A stretch of 12,276 bases of DNA, from NCBI GenBank assembly GCA_003153335.1, contig PLYG01000314.1, positions 198 through 12,473 of the forward strand. Reading direction: 5' to 3'. The translations under genes were made by a program, and so were the position numbers. The notes under the pieces are model-generated. The model searched no databases. It was not told the DNA's origin and worked only from the letters and a program-made list of their open reading frames with translations. Positions 1 to 6,458 of the stretch are shown here, piece by piece. Numbering within the stretch: the first letter of the stretch is position 1; each line of letters opens with the position of its first letter. The stretch is from Betaproteobacteria bacterium (lineage in GTDB: Bacteria > Pseudomonadota > Gammaproteobacteria > Burkholderiales > Casimicrobiaceae).

Positions 1-403
1 GTTCCCGGGTCGGTGATTTTCGCTGCTCAGTTTCGCATGATCACGCAAACCGGGGTTTTTCAACAGAATATGCCCAAAAGAGACGATCGATTATTTTCCT
101 GATAGCAGTCGTTCGATCATGCTATTCCTTTGTAGACGCAATCAATCAATGCAAATATTCGATGCCGCTCGTTAATCATTGTGGACGGATTAGATTTGCT
201 TGCGACGTGCATAAACCGTCTGGTCGAAGGGAGGTACCGAAACAGTTTATTACAAAGTCCATCAATGACCGGGTCCGCGAGGCAAGCCATACAGTCGTTT
301 ATTTGAAGAGTACATATTGGGCTTTGGGCTGCGTACCAATGCCGCTCACAAATGTTCCTGTCAAAAAATCATAGGTATTGCGACGTTGCAAGAAGGGAAT
401 CGA
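1..403. other. Gene-free leader upstream of the DUF1800 gene
   Basis: I see no convincing gene here. The short open frames have no recognisable protein character. The segment around 50-72 (CCGGGGTTTTTCAACAGAAT) resembles the outer ends of some insertion sequences, where a T-rich run leads into CAACAG. I cannot see a partner end or a target duplication, so an IS remnant is only a suspicion. From about 60 to 320 the base composition is more AT-rich than the genes that follow. The promoter of the DUF1800/DUF1501 unit should lie in its right part, but I could not choose a convincing -35/-10 pair. Confidence 0.4.
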
Positions 404-2035
404 ATGTCCAAAGCAAAGCTGGGTGCCGTCGCATTGGGTGCGCTACGGTCCAACGTAGCAACTCGTCGGTGGCCACTGGCAACAATTTCAGTGATCTCGA
501 CCAACCGCTTACTCCCCCTCCTGCTTTTGTCGGGTGTGCTGGTTTCCGGCTGCTCGACGGTCTCGCGACACTTTCCGACTGATTCGGGATCACTGGCTGC
601 TGACCCCGTGCGGGTACTGGATAGGATGAGCTGGGGCGCCAATCCGTCGTCGGCGCGCGAAGTGATGCGAATGGGTATAGGTCAGTACATTGCCTCGCAA
701 CTCAAGCCCGACGCCACGCCCGATTTGCCGCAAGCGGTCGAGGCCCAAATCGCGGCGATGACCATCACGCAGAAATCGCTGCTGCCGCTCGTCGGTCAAT
801 TGGAGCAGCAACGCAAAGAGGCTGATACGATTAAGAGCGATGAGGACAAGAAAGCCGCCCAGCAGTCATATCAGCAGGAACTGACGAGGCTTGCCCGCGA
901 AGCCTCGACCCGCGCCCTGCTGCGCGCGCTCTATTCGTCAAATCAGTTGCGGGAGCAGATGACATGGTTCTGGTTCGACCATTTCAATGTTCATCAATAC
1001 AAAGCCAACCTGCGCGCGATGGTCGGCGACTACGAGGATCGCGCGATTCGCCCGCATGCTTTGGGCCACTTCCGGGATTTATTGCGCGCCGTAGTCTATC
1101 ACCCCGCGATGTTGATTTATCTGGACAATGCCCAAAACGCTGCTGGCCGCATTAATGAGAACTTTGCACGTGAGGTAATGGAATTGCACACGTTGGGGGT
1201 GGATGGCGGGTATTCGCAACGCGACGTGCAGGAACTGGCCCGGATCCTGACGGGCGTCGGCGTGAACCTGGGATCCATCACGCCGAACGTGAAACGGGAG
1301 CTGCAATCGCAATACCTGCGCGACGGTTTATTCGAATTCAATCCGAACCGGCATGACTATGGGGACAAGCAATTTCTCGGACAGCGCGTTCAAGGCGCTG
1401 GGTTGAAAGAAGTTGATGAGGCGCTCGATCGGCTGGCCAGGCTTCCATCCACGGCACGTTTCATCAGCCGCAAGCTCGCTACCTACTTTGTTTCCGATGA
1501 CCCGCCGTCCGCTTTGGTCGAACGCATGGCCGGCGAATTCGAACGCAGTGACGGAGATATCGCGGCCACCCTGGCAGCGCTGTTCGCTTCACCTGAATTC
1601 GCCGCTTCGCTTGGCGGAAAATTCAAGGACCCGATCCATTACGTGGTTTCGGCGGTCCGGCTCGCGTACGACGATAAACCGATTCTGAATGCCGGGCCCA
1701 TGATCAACTGGCTCAATCGCATGGCCGAGCCGCTTCACGGCCGCCAAACGCCAGATGGATATCCGATGACCAGCGCAGCCTGGGCGAGTCCCGGTCAAAT
1801 GGCCACGCGTTTCGAAATCGCCAAGGCGATCGGTACCGGGAGCGCAGGCCTGTTCCGCGGCGAAGCGCCGAGCACGGGCGAACGCCCGGCGTTTCCGCAA
1901 TTGTCCAACGCCCTTTTCTACGGATCCTTGCAACCCAAGCTCTCGAAACCGACGATCGAGGCGTTGGACCAGGCCAACTCGCCGCAGGAATGGAATACCT
2001 TCCTGCTGGCTTCTCCCGAATTCATGAATCGCTGA
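404..2035 (+). CDS. DUF1800 family lipoprotein
   Basis: The 543-residue product is a DUF1800 protein. The family is usually exported and very often encoded beside a DUF1501 partner; its biochemical function is not established. Start 404 has a good ribosome binding site (GAAGGGA, 392-398) five bases upstream; the longer frame from 317 has none. A hydrophobic stretch ends in a lipobox (L-V-S-G-C, Cys50), so the mature protein should be a membrane-anchored lipoprotein. The 35-residue stretch before the hydrophobic core is long for a signal peptide. An in-frame GTG at 491 would give an ideal 21-residue one but lacks a ribosome binding site. Family hallmarks are D-R-M-S-W-G-A-N near residue 75, F-W-F-D-H-F-N-V at 189-196 and N-E-N-F-A-R-E-V-M-E-L-H-T-L-G at 251-265. 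The length is normal for the family and the frame is intact. The next gene starts 10 bp downstream, so the two probably form an operon. Confidence 0.93.
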   Translation: MSKAKLGAVALGALRSNVATRRWPLATISVISTNRLLPLLLLSGVLVSGCSTVSRHFPTDSGSLAADPVRVLDRMSWGANPSSAREVMRMGIGQYIASQLKPDATPDLPQAVEAQIAAMTITQKSLLPLVGQLEQQRKEADTIKSDEDKKAAQQSYQQELTRLAREASTRALLRALYSSNQLREQMTWFWFDHFNVHQYKANLRAMVGDYEDRAIRPHALGHFRDLLRAVVYHPAMLIYLDNAQNAAGRINENFAREVMELHTLGVDGGYSQRDVQELARILTGVGVNLGSITPNVKRELQSQYLRDGLFEFNPNRHDYGDKQFLGQRVQGAGLKEVDEALDRLARLPSTARFISRKLATYFVSDDPPSALVERMAGEFERSDGDIAATLAALFASPEFAASLGGKFKDPIHYVVSAVRLAYDDKPILNAGPMINWLNRMAEPLHGRQTPDGYPMTSAAWASPGQMATRFEIAKAIGTGSAGLFRGEAPSTGERPAFPQLSNALFYGSLQPKLSKPTIEALDQANSPQEWNTFLLASPEFMNR

Positions 2036-2045
2036 GGCATCGAAA

Positions 2046-3233
2046 ATGAATCGACGTGATGTAATCAAGGCACTCGTGGCACTGCCGACGTTGCCCATGG
2101 CAGTAAAACTCTATGCTTCGGGCCCGGTGCAACGTCCCCGCTTTCTACTCGTGTTCCTGCGCGGTGGTTATGATTGCGCCAACCTGCTGGTGCCGGTATC
2201 GAGCAGTTTCTATTATGAGAGCAGGCCCAATATTGCCATTGCCAAACCGAGCGCGGAGGCCACTTCGGCACTGTCGCTCGATGCGAACTGGGGGCTGCAC
2301 CCGGTGTTGCGGGATTCCATCTATCCGCTATGGAGCGCCAGTCAGGTTGCTTTCGTCCCGTTCGCCGGGACGGACGATCTCACGCGCAGCCATTTCGAAA
2401 CACAGGACTCCATCGAGCTGGGCCACGCGCTCGGGGGCGTCCGCAACTTCCAGTCGGGATTCCTGAACCGACTCGCCGGCGTGCTGAACAGCACCGAGGC
2501 AATCGCCTTTACCGACCAGCTCCCGGTAGTCTTCCGTGGATCGAAGCAAATTCCAAACATGGCGCTGCGTTCGATTGGAAAGCCGGCCATCGATACCCGC
2601 CAAAGCGCGATCATTGCCGCAATGTATCGTGGCACGCCCCTCGGGGTGCCAGTGAGCGAAGGCTTCGCGGTACGGGACGATGTCGCACGCGAAATGGCCG
2701 CGGAAATGGATGCGGCAAGCCGCAACGCCATTACCGCCAAGGGATTCGAACTCGAGGCGCGGCGCATCGCCAAGTTGATGCGCGACAAGTACGCTCTCGG
2801 ATTTGTTGACATAGGCGGGTGGGATACCCACGTCGGCGAAGGCGGCGCGACGGGCTACCTCGCCGGCCGCCTGGATGAACTGGGACGCGGCCTGGCAGCA
2901 TTCGCCGATGAGCTGGGCCCGCAGTGGGAGAATACCACCGTGGTCGTGATGAGCGAATTTGGCCGCACTTTTCGCGAGAACGGCAACCGCGGCACGGATC
3001 ACGGCCACGGCTCGGTTTACTGGGTGCTCGGCGGAAGTTTGCGCGGAGGCCGCATTGCCGGAGAGCAGGTGCGGGCCGAAGCTGCATCCCTCTTCCAGAA
3101 CCGCGACTTTCCCGTACTCAATGAGTACCGCCGCGTGCTCGGCGGCTTGTTCGCCCGAATATACGGAGCCAACGGCCCGCAACTCGAACAGGTGTTTCCG
3201 GGCGTGCAGCCAGTTGATCTCGCACTGGTGTGA
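2046..3233 (+). CDS. DUF1501 family protein, probably Tat-exported
   Basis: The 395-residue product is a DUF1501 protein, a family with an alkaline phosphatase/sulfatase-like fold whose substrate is generally unknown. The N-terminus M-N-R-R-D-V-I-K followed by a mildly hydrophobic stretch is typical of the twin-arginine leaders common in this family. Domain marks are L-R-G-G-Y-D-C-A-N-L-L-V-P-V at 38-51, I-G-G-W-D-T-H at 256-262, M-S-E-F-G-R-T at 302-308 and G-T-D-H-G-H-G at 316-322. The last three carry the Asp, Glu and His residues expected to bind metal. A GAGG ribosome binding site overlaps the stop codon of the DUF1800 gene eight bases before the ATG, which suggests translational coupling. 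DUF1800/DUF1501 pairs recur across bacteria and are presumed to work together in the periplasm or envelope. The family call is firm; the function is not known. Confidence 0.94.
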   Translation: MNRRDVIKALVALPTLPMAVKLYASGPVQRPRFLLVFLRGGYDCANLLVPVSSSFYYESRPNIAIAKPSAEATSALSLDANWGLHPVLRDSIYPLWSASQVAFVPFAGTDDLTRSHFETQDSIELGHALGGVRNFQSGFLNRLAGVLNSTEAIAFTDQLPVVFRGSKQIPNMALRSIGKPAIDTRQSAIIAAMYRGTPLGVPVSEGFAVRDDVAREMAAEMDAASRNAITAKGFELEARRIAKLMRDKYALGFVDIGGWDTHVGEGGATGYLAGRLDELGRGLAAFADELGPQWENTTVVVMSEFGRTFRENGNRGTDHGHGSVYWVLGGSLRGGRIAGEQVRAEAASLFQNRDFPVLNEYRRVLGGLFARIYGANGPQLEQVFPGVQPVDLALV

Positions 3234-3449
3234 ACCCACCGGTGCGACAACTTCCCCAAAGACAATGTCGGCGTGCCTAATAGCGACGTCCTTAATCTGC
3301 AATGGGGCCACCGGCTACTGAGTCACTACCTACACAAAGCCGGTGTCGCTCATGAGGCCAAAGAAAACGCGGGGAACCACGATGGCCGAGCACGCGAGCG
3401 CTATCAGGTGGCGCTGCAGTGGATGGCGCAAATTTTAAGGCGGGACTGA
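3234..3449 (+). pseudogene. C-terminal fossil of an esterase-like alpha/beta hydrolase
   Basis: Directly after the DUF1501 stop codon the same frame stays open for 71 codons, to a TGA at 3447-3449. The translation reads like the end of an esterase or enterochelin-esterase-like alpha/beta hydrolase. A helix L-L-S-H-Y-L-H-K-A-G-V is followed by A-H-E-A-K-E-N-A-G-N-H-D-G, where the His would be the catalytic histidine, and then by a closing helix A-L-Q-W-M-A-Q-I-L. The nucleophile region and everything before it are missing, and there is no start codon or ribosome binding site. I infer a deletion that joined the DUF1501 gene to the tail of a former neighbour. Sharing the DUF1501 frame could mean a readthrough fusion, but an accidental junction is more likely. 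Confidence 0.5.
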
Positions 3450-3627
3450 GTCCGACAGTCGTGAACGCGGAATCTGCCCAGATCATGGTCAGGGGCAGGC
3501 GAGCGGCGGCGCCAATGCAAGGCTAGCCAATGACCGGCTCGCGCGAACGCGATCCCGCTGGTCAGTTGGGGCTGCAACTGAATTATGCCTACGAAAATAC
3601 GACTACCCACATCGTGGAAGCTACATT

Positions 3628-3648
3628 TTTTGCACAACGACTGCAAAA
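3628..3648. promoter_or_regulatory. Perfect inverted repeat, candidate upstream activator site
   Basis: TTTTGCA and TGCAAAA form a perfect 7-bp inverted repeat around a 7-bp spacer (CAACGAC). A competing repeat, ACAAC (3634-3638) with GTTGT (3649-3653), overlaps it. T-rich bases precede the stem and A-rich bases follow it, the reverse of an intrinsic terminator, so a protein-binding palindrome is more likely. It is centred about 120 bp upstream of the -24 box of the sigma-54-like promoter, where enhancer-binding activators usually sit. Which activator would bind is unknown. Confidence 0.4.
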
Positions 3649-3754
3649 GTTGTTACCAAGTAATTCAGTAGTTCGAACCCATTTTCCGATGCTGAAGCTT
3701 GGCAGGTTCTCTATTTGTTCAATTAATCAGCGCGATGTCCCTACAGAGTAAAGC

Positions 3755-3771
3755 TTGGCACGATTGATGCT
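3755..3771 (+). promoter_or_regulatory. Candidate sigma-54 (RpoN) promoter
   Basis: The sequence TTGGCACGATTGATGCT matches the -24/-12 consensus YTGGCACGNNNNTTGCW with one mismatch (A for the first T of the -12 box). It has exactly ten bases between the invariant GG (3757-3758) and GC (3769-3770). The predicted transcript start is near 3782, giving a leader of about 70 bases before the TTG start at 3851. No good sigma-70 promoter competes with it nearby. Confidence 0.5.
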
Positions 3772-3850
3772 GTCAGTATGTTGCGGCCGTTCTTGCAAAC
3801 GGTCGACGAAGCGACGACTTGATCCCCACTTCGCATAAGAGGAAATCATC

Positions 3851-4402
3851 TTGAAAAAAGTAAGCAATCTGGCGATCGCCATACTAGCGGCTGGTAGCCT
3901 GGTGGTCCCGGTTCAAGCTGCGGTTACAGCGACACCGCTAACCTCGATTGTGACCACCGAAATCTCGGCCGCGCAGTTGGCATGCGCGCAATTGCAGTAC
4001 GATCAACTGCTGCTTGCTATGAGCCGCGCGACCAACGATGCGGTAGGTGTTTCGGCCGACCTGACCGTGGTCAAAGCTGATCAGGCTGCCGCGCAAAGCG
4101 CTAACCAAGCGTTGCAAACTGCCGCTGGCGCGTATCTGACACTGGCACAGGGCGTGTTTTCAGCTGCTGACACGGCATTTGAGGCTGCGTTCGTCCAGCT
4201 CAAATCGGACGCGACCAGCAACCCCGGCGCAGTGGGCAGCGACAAAGCGGCGATACTATCCAGCTTCTCGGCCCTTAACGCCGCACAGGCGCAGCTGCAA
4301 GCGAATCGGCAGGCGCTTGCGGGCGCCGGAGCAACCGAACCCTGCGGTCATGGACCGGACGGGAGCCCCAGCGGATCGGCTGGTGCAACGCGGCGCAATT
4401 GA
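3851..4402 (+). CDS. Secreted, helical Ala/Gln-rich protein of unknown function
   Basis: I do not recognise this 183-residue protein. It begins M-K-K and has a clear Sec signal peptide with likely cleavage after V-Q-A at residue 23, so it should be periplasmic or secreted. The mature part is rich in Ala, Gln and Leu, with long predicted helices and a single Cys45 before residue 160, suggesting a helical bundle or coiled-coil surface protein. The start is TTG, chosen because AAGAGGA (3837-3843) lies seven bases upstream and no ATG fits. From about residue 165 the composition changes abruptly to Gly/Pro/Ser/Arg (C-G-H-G-P-D-G-S-P-S-G-S). The native C-terminus may therefore have been lost to a frameshift or rearrangement near 4340. 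The sigma-54-like promoter upstream and the hairpin at 4415 suggest a single-gene transcription unit. Confidence 0.7.
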   Translation: MKKVSNLAIAILAAGSLVVPVQAAVTATPLTSIVTTEISAAQLACAQLQYDQLLLAMSRATNDAVGVSADLTVVKADQAAAQSANQALQTAAGAYLTLAQGVFSAADTAFEAAFVQLKSDATSNPGAVGSDKAAILSSFSALNAAQAQLQANRQALAGAGATEPCGHGPDGSPSGSAGATRRN

Positions 4403-4414
4403 TAGTGTATCCAC

Positions 4415-4433
4415 GGCTGAGACGCTCTCAGCC
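4415..4433 (+). terminator. Strong hairpin after the secreted protein gene
   Basis: GGCTGAGA-CGC-TCTCAGCC is a perfect 8-bp stem with a 3-base loop, starting 12 bases after the stop codon at 4402. No T-run follows, so it is not a canonical intrinsic terminator. It may protect the 3' end of the mRNA or work with Rho. A second, weaker pairing (CACAC/GTGTG) lies just downstream, between about 4442 and 4460. Confidence 0.45.
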
Positions 4434-4589
4434 AGAGACGACACACCATTGTCGGCGTGTGCTGTGCTTTCGTCATGCCAAAAGACTTCGGACATTGAGC
4501 TCGATCGTCATGCATGTTGGCCTCGTGCAGGAGCCGCAGGTAACCACAACCGGTTGTACAAAAGACCTTCACCGAGTGGTTGGGCGAAC

Positions 4590-4793
4590 GTGAGTATGCA
4601 CAGCTTCCTGGGTGGTGCATTGATTGGGCTCACCATCGATCTGCCATTCGTTGCAGGTATCGACATCACCGACGCTGGGCTTCAGAGCGGTTTGTTGCTC
4701 TGGGGGGCGCTCGCGCTGGGGGTTGCCGCACGTCACTTTGTCTCGTGCCAAGTAGGGCGCGCTAGGAGGCGCGAGAATGTCCTGCGGAACTAA
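4590..4793 (+). CDS. Possible small two-helix membrane protein
   Basis: A frame starting at GTG 4590 or ATG 4596 encodes about 66 residues. There are two hydrophobic segments, around F-L-G-G-A-L-I-G-L and around G-L-L-L-W-G-A-L-A-L-G-V-A-A, and then a positively charged tail (R-A-R-R-R). The hydrophobicity pattern and the positive end suit a small inner-membrane protein. No clear ribosome binding site precedes either start, and I do not recognise a family. The frame is open further upstream without protein character, so this could be the remnant of a longer gene. The region from 4403 to 4589 holds only the hairpin described separately. Confidence 0.3.
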   Translation: MSMHSFLGGALIGLTIDLPFVAGIDITDAGLQSGLLLWGALALGVAARHFVSCQVGRARRRENVLRN

Positions 4794-4965
4794 TTATATG
4801 CAGTCAAGCGGTATCTCTTGTCCTCCCGAAGTCACGCGCAGAGGAAATCTTAGCTCCCTTTTAATCTAAGCAAGATTGCGTTTACAATTGGCACGACACA
4901 TTAAATTAGAGTCGCGCTGCGCAACACTGACTGCGACCTTTTACCCGTTCCTGTGGAGACATCGC

Positions 4966-5637
4966 ATGCGCCACGCGCAACGTTCCGGCCCCGCCCGTCG
5001 TCTCATGCACCGCATGGCGCACGCCGGAACAACCCTGCTTATCGGGGTCGCGTTGGTGGCCTCGCCGCCATCGCGAGCGGGCGGGGGACCTCTTGGCATT
5101 GACCACCAGCTGTCTTACGACGGCAGCGGCATCTGGAAGCGTAGCACCCAGCTCGCCTTGCTTGACTCCATGATCGTGGGGGAAATCAGCTGCGGACTCT
5201 GGGAAGGCGGCGAAACGCGCATAGGCAAGACGTGCTGGCAGTCGATAGACGCTTCGCTGATTGCTGGCGTGTCGGCGACCGGACTAAAGTATGCCTTTAC
5301 ACGGGCGCGGCCCGCTCAGGGAGGCGACCCGAATGCGTGGTTCCAGGGCGGCTCGCATTACAGCTTTCCTAGCGCTGAGGTTGCCACCGTGAGCGCGATC
5401 GTCATGCCGTTCATTTTGGAATATGGCGACCAGCAACCGATGGTCTGGGCGCTGGAGGCGCTGCCGCTCTATGATGCGATCGCGCGCATGAAGGTGCAGG
5501 CGCACTGGCAGACCGATGTCCTGGCCGGCTTCGCGCTGGGCACCGCCTCCGGGTATTACGCGCACCACCGGGACAGCCCGCTGGTGCTCAGTGTGATGCC
5601 GCACTCGGTCTTTGTCGGTTTGCGCCGCACCTGGTAA
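4966..5637 (+). CDS. PAP2-family phosphatase with a PSAE variant motif
   Basis: The 223-residue product is a PAP2 (type 2 phosphatidic acid phosphatase) family protein; relatives remove phosphate from lipids or small molecules at the membrane or in the periplasm. Motif 1 is K-X6-R-P (Lys108, Arg115-Pro116). Motif 3 is R-X5-H-X3-D (Arg174, His180, Asp184), with His180 the expected phosphohistidine nucleophile. Motif 2, normally P-S-G-H, is P-S-A-E (135-138), so the general-acid histidine is replaced by Glu. From memory, a proteobacterial subgroup has P-S-G-E here, so this may be a subfamily trait. Start 4966 was chosen for GGAGA (4955-4959) six bases upstream. A basic N-terminus and hydrophobic stretch ending S-R-A-G near residue 39 look like a signal peptide. 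There are fewer membrane helices than in integral PAP2 enzymes, so a periplasmic form is likely. It appears to be transcribed alone. Confidence 0.87.
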   Translation: MRHAQRSGPARRLMHRMAHAGTTLLIGVALVASPPSRAGGGPLGIDHQLSYDGSGIWKRSTQLALLDSMIVGEISCGLWEGGETRIGKTCWQSIDASLIAGVSATGLKYAFTRARPAQGGDPNAWFQGGSHYSFPSAEVATVSAIVMPFILEYGDQQPMVWALEALPLYDAIARMKVQAHWQTDVLAGFALGTASGYYAHHRDSPLVLSVMPHSVFVGLRRTW

Positions 5638-5692
5638 CAGATATCACCCGGCCTCGGGTTCGTCCTGCCGGAGCATCGCATAACGGCCGTAA

Positions 5693-5830
5693 ACCAGACA
5701 GGTCAGAAATAGCCTATTCGACGTGCATCCGGAGTTATCGATGTTGGGGACCAGCTCGGTGCGGGAAGGAGAGCACCAGTTGATGGTGCCGCGTAAGCCG
5801 GAACTCGTGGCGCAGGAGAGGGCAGCATGA
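5693..5830 (+). pseudogene. Possible C-terminal tail of a lost gene upstream of the CoA-transferase
   Basis: After an in-frame stop at 5690-5692 a frame is open for 45 codons and ends in TGA at 5828-5830. The translation (N-S-L-F-D-V-H-P-E-L-S-M-L-G-T then R-E-G-E-H-Q-L-M-V-P-R-K-P-E-L) looks protein-like. The stop overlaps the start of the next frame as ATGA, the arrangement typical of coupled operon genes. I could not assign a family. It is best explained as the end of a metabolic gene that once preceded the CoA-transferase, but a chance frame cannot be excluded. Confidence 0.28.
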
Positions 5831-5943
5831 GTCGCAACAAGTTCACGTCGGCGGATGACGCAGTCAAGCTCATCAAGGATGGCGGCATCGTTGCGTTGAT
5901 CGGCGGTGACGTTGGGCTGCTGGCACCGACCCGAAACTATTAG
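5827..5943 (+). pseudogene. N-terminal remnant of an acyl-CoA:acetate/propionate CoA-transferase
   Basis: ATG 5827 has a good ribosome binding site (GGAGAGG, 5815-5821) and opens a 38-residue frame ending in TAG at 5941-5943. Its start, M-S-R-N-K-F-T-S-A-D-D-A-V-K-L-I-K-D-G followed by I-V-A-L-I-G-G, matches the N-terminus of family I CoA-transferases such as propionate CoA-transferase. Those enzymes are about 500 residues or more long and move CoA between short carboxylic acids. Everything after the first glycine-rich turn is missing, including the region of the catalytic Glu, and the sequence passes directly into the lipocalin-like gene. I infer a deletion or insertion junction near 5915-5940. 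The remaining peptide cannot be an enzyme. Confidence 0.6.
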
Positions 5944-5955
5944 GAGGAAATGATT

Positions 5956-6009
5956 ATGAATTGGGAAAGGGCTATTTCGTTTCTTGCAGGAATTTTCTTG
6001 GTGCCATGA
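5956..6009 (+). CDS. Orphaned signal-peptide ORF of the lipocalin-like gene
   Basis: The best ribosome binding site in this area, AGGAGG (5942-5947), points at ATG 5956, which encodes MNWERAISFLAGIFLVP and then TGA at 6007-6009. The peptide is the start of a secretory signal sequence. The TGA overlaps ATG 6006 of the lipocalin-like frame as ATGA. The two pieces sit in different frames, as if one base had been lost or two gained in the signal peptide. Either the gene is frameshifted here or the short ORF now acts as a coupled leader. Confidence 0.5.
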   Translation: MNWERAISFLAGIFLVP

Positions 6010-6458
6010 AATCGACTACAGTCCTTGCTGCAGATGAGCAATTGTACGGGACATGGCGGCTTGTCAGCTTTACAAGAACAGTTTTGGCGACAGGTGAAAC
6101 GACGGACATTTTCGGAAAGTCACCATGTGGCTTCATCAACTATGGCCGGGATGGTCGAGTGCTCGTTGTGTTCGTCAGCGACAAACGTCCAAAGTGCGCT
6201 GATCTGGCCAAGACGACGGATCAAGGGCGGGTTGAGCTGTTTAAGACCACGGTTGCCTACGGCGGAACCTACACCTACGATGGAAAGACCATGAAACATC
6301 ACATCGACACTTCTTGGAACGAAACCTGGACCGACACCGACCAGGTGAGGGGGGTTAAGTTTGAAGGGAACAGGCTTATCCTCAGCACGATCCCAGCGCC
6401 AAGTGCGGTAGATGGCAAGCTCGTGACTGCTGTCTTGACTTGGGAAAGGGTCCAGTAA
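6006..6458 (+). CDS. Lipocalin-like domain protein, signal peptide frameshifted
   Basis: The 150-residue product is a lipocalin-like (Lipocalin_5-type) domain protein. It starts with the family signature G-T-W-R-L-V-S (15-21), followed by G-F-I-N-Y-G-R-D-G-R, Y-G-G-T-Y-T-Y-D-G-K and H-H-I-D-T-S-W-N-E. It ends in a strand with L-T-W-E-R. These are small beta-barrel proteins, usually secreted, that may bind hydrophobic ligands; no ligand is known here. ATG 6006 lacks its own ribosome binding site. In-frame T-T-V-L-A-A before D-E-Q looks like the end of a signal peptide whose beginning lies in another frame (5956-6009). An in-frame TTG at 5961 is possible but gives no proper signal peptide. As it stands, the protein would be made by re-initiation at ATGA and stay in the cytoplasm, or hardly be made. 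Confidence 0.75.
   Translation: MKSTTVLAADEQLYGTWRLVSFTRTVLATGETTDIFGKSPCGFINYGRDGRVLVVFVSDKRPKCADLAKTTDQGRVELFKTTVAYGGTYTYDGKTMKHHIDTSWNETWTDTDQVRGVKFEGNRLILSTIPAPSAVDGKLVTAVLTWERVQ

Larger units (their letters stand above)
3450..3850. other. Non-coding regulatory segment before the secreted protein gene
   Basis: I see no gene in these 400 bases. A short plus-strand frame (3530-3751) has no protein character. The segment holds the two regulatory candidates listed separately (3628-3648 and 3755-3771). The region 3590-3760 is clearly more AT-rich than the flanking genes, as expected for a promoter region. Confidence 0.5.

Noticed and set aside
162..374. Plus-strand open frame of 70 codons before the DUF1800 gene
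   Set aside because: It has no recognisable family, no ribosome binding site and an irregular composition.
2328..3311. Long minus-strand open frame (327 codons) opposite the DUF1501 gene
   Set aside because: It is the antisense shadow of a clearly coding, high-GC gene; its translation has no domain character.
4886..4904. TTGGCACGACACATTAA, resembling a sigma-54 promoter before the PAP2 gene
   Set aside because: The -24 half is good but the required GC at -12 is TA, so the element is incomplete.
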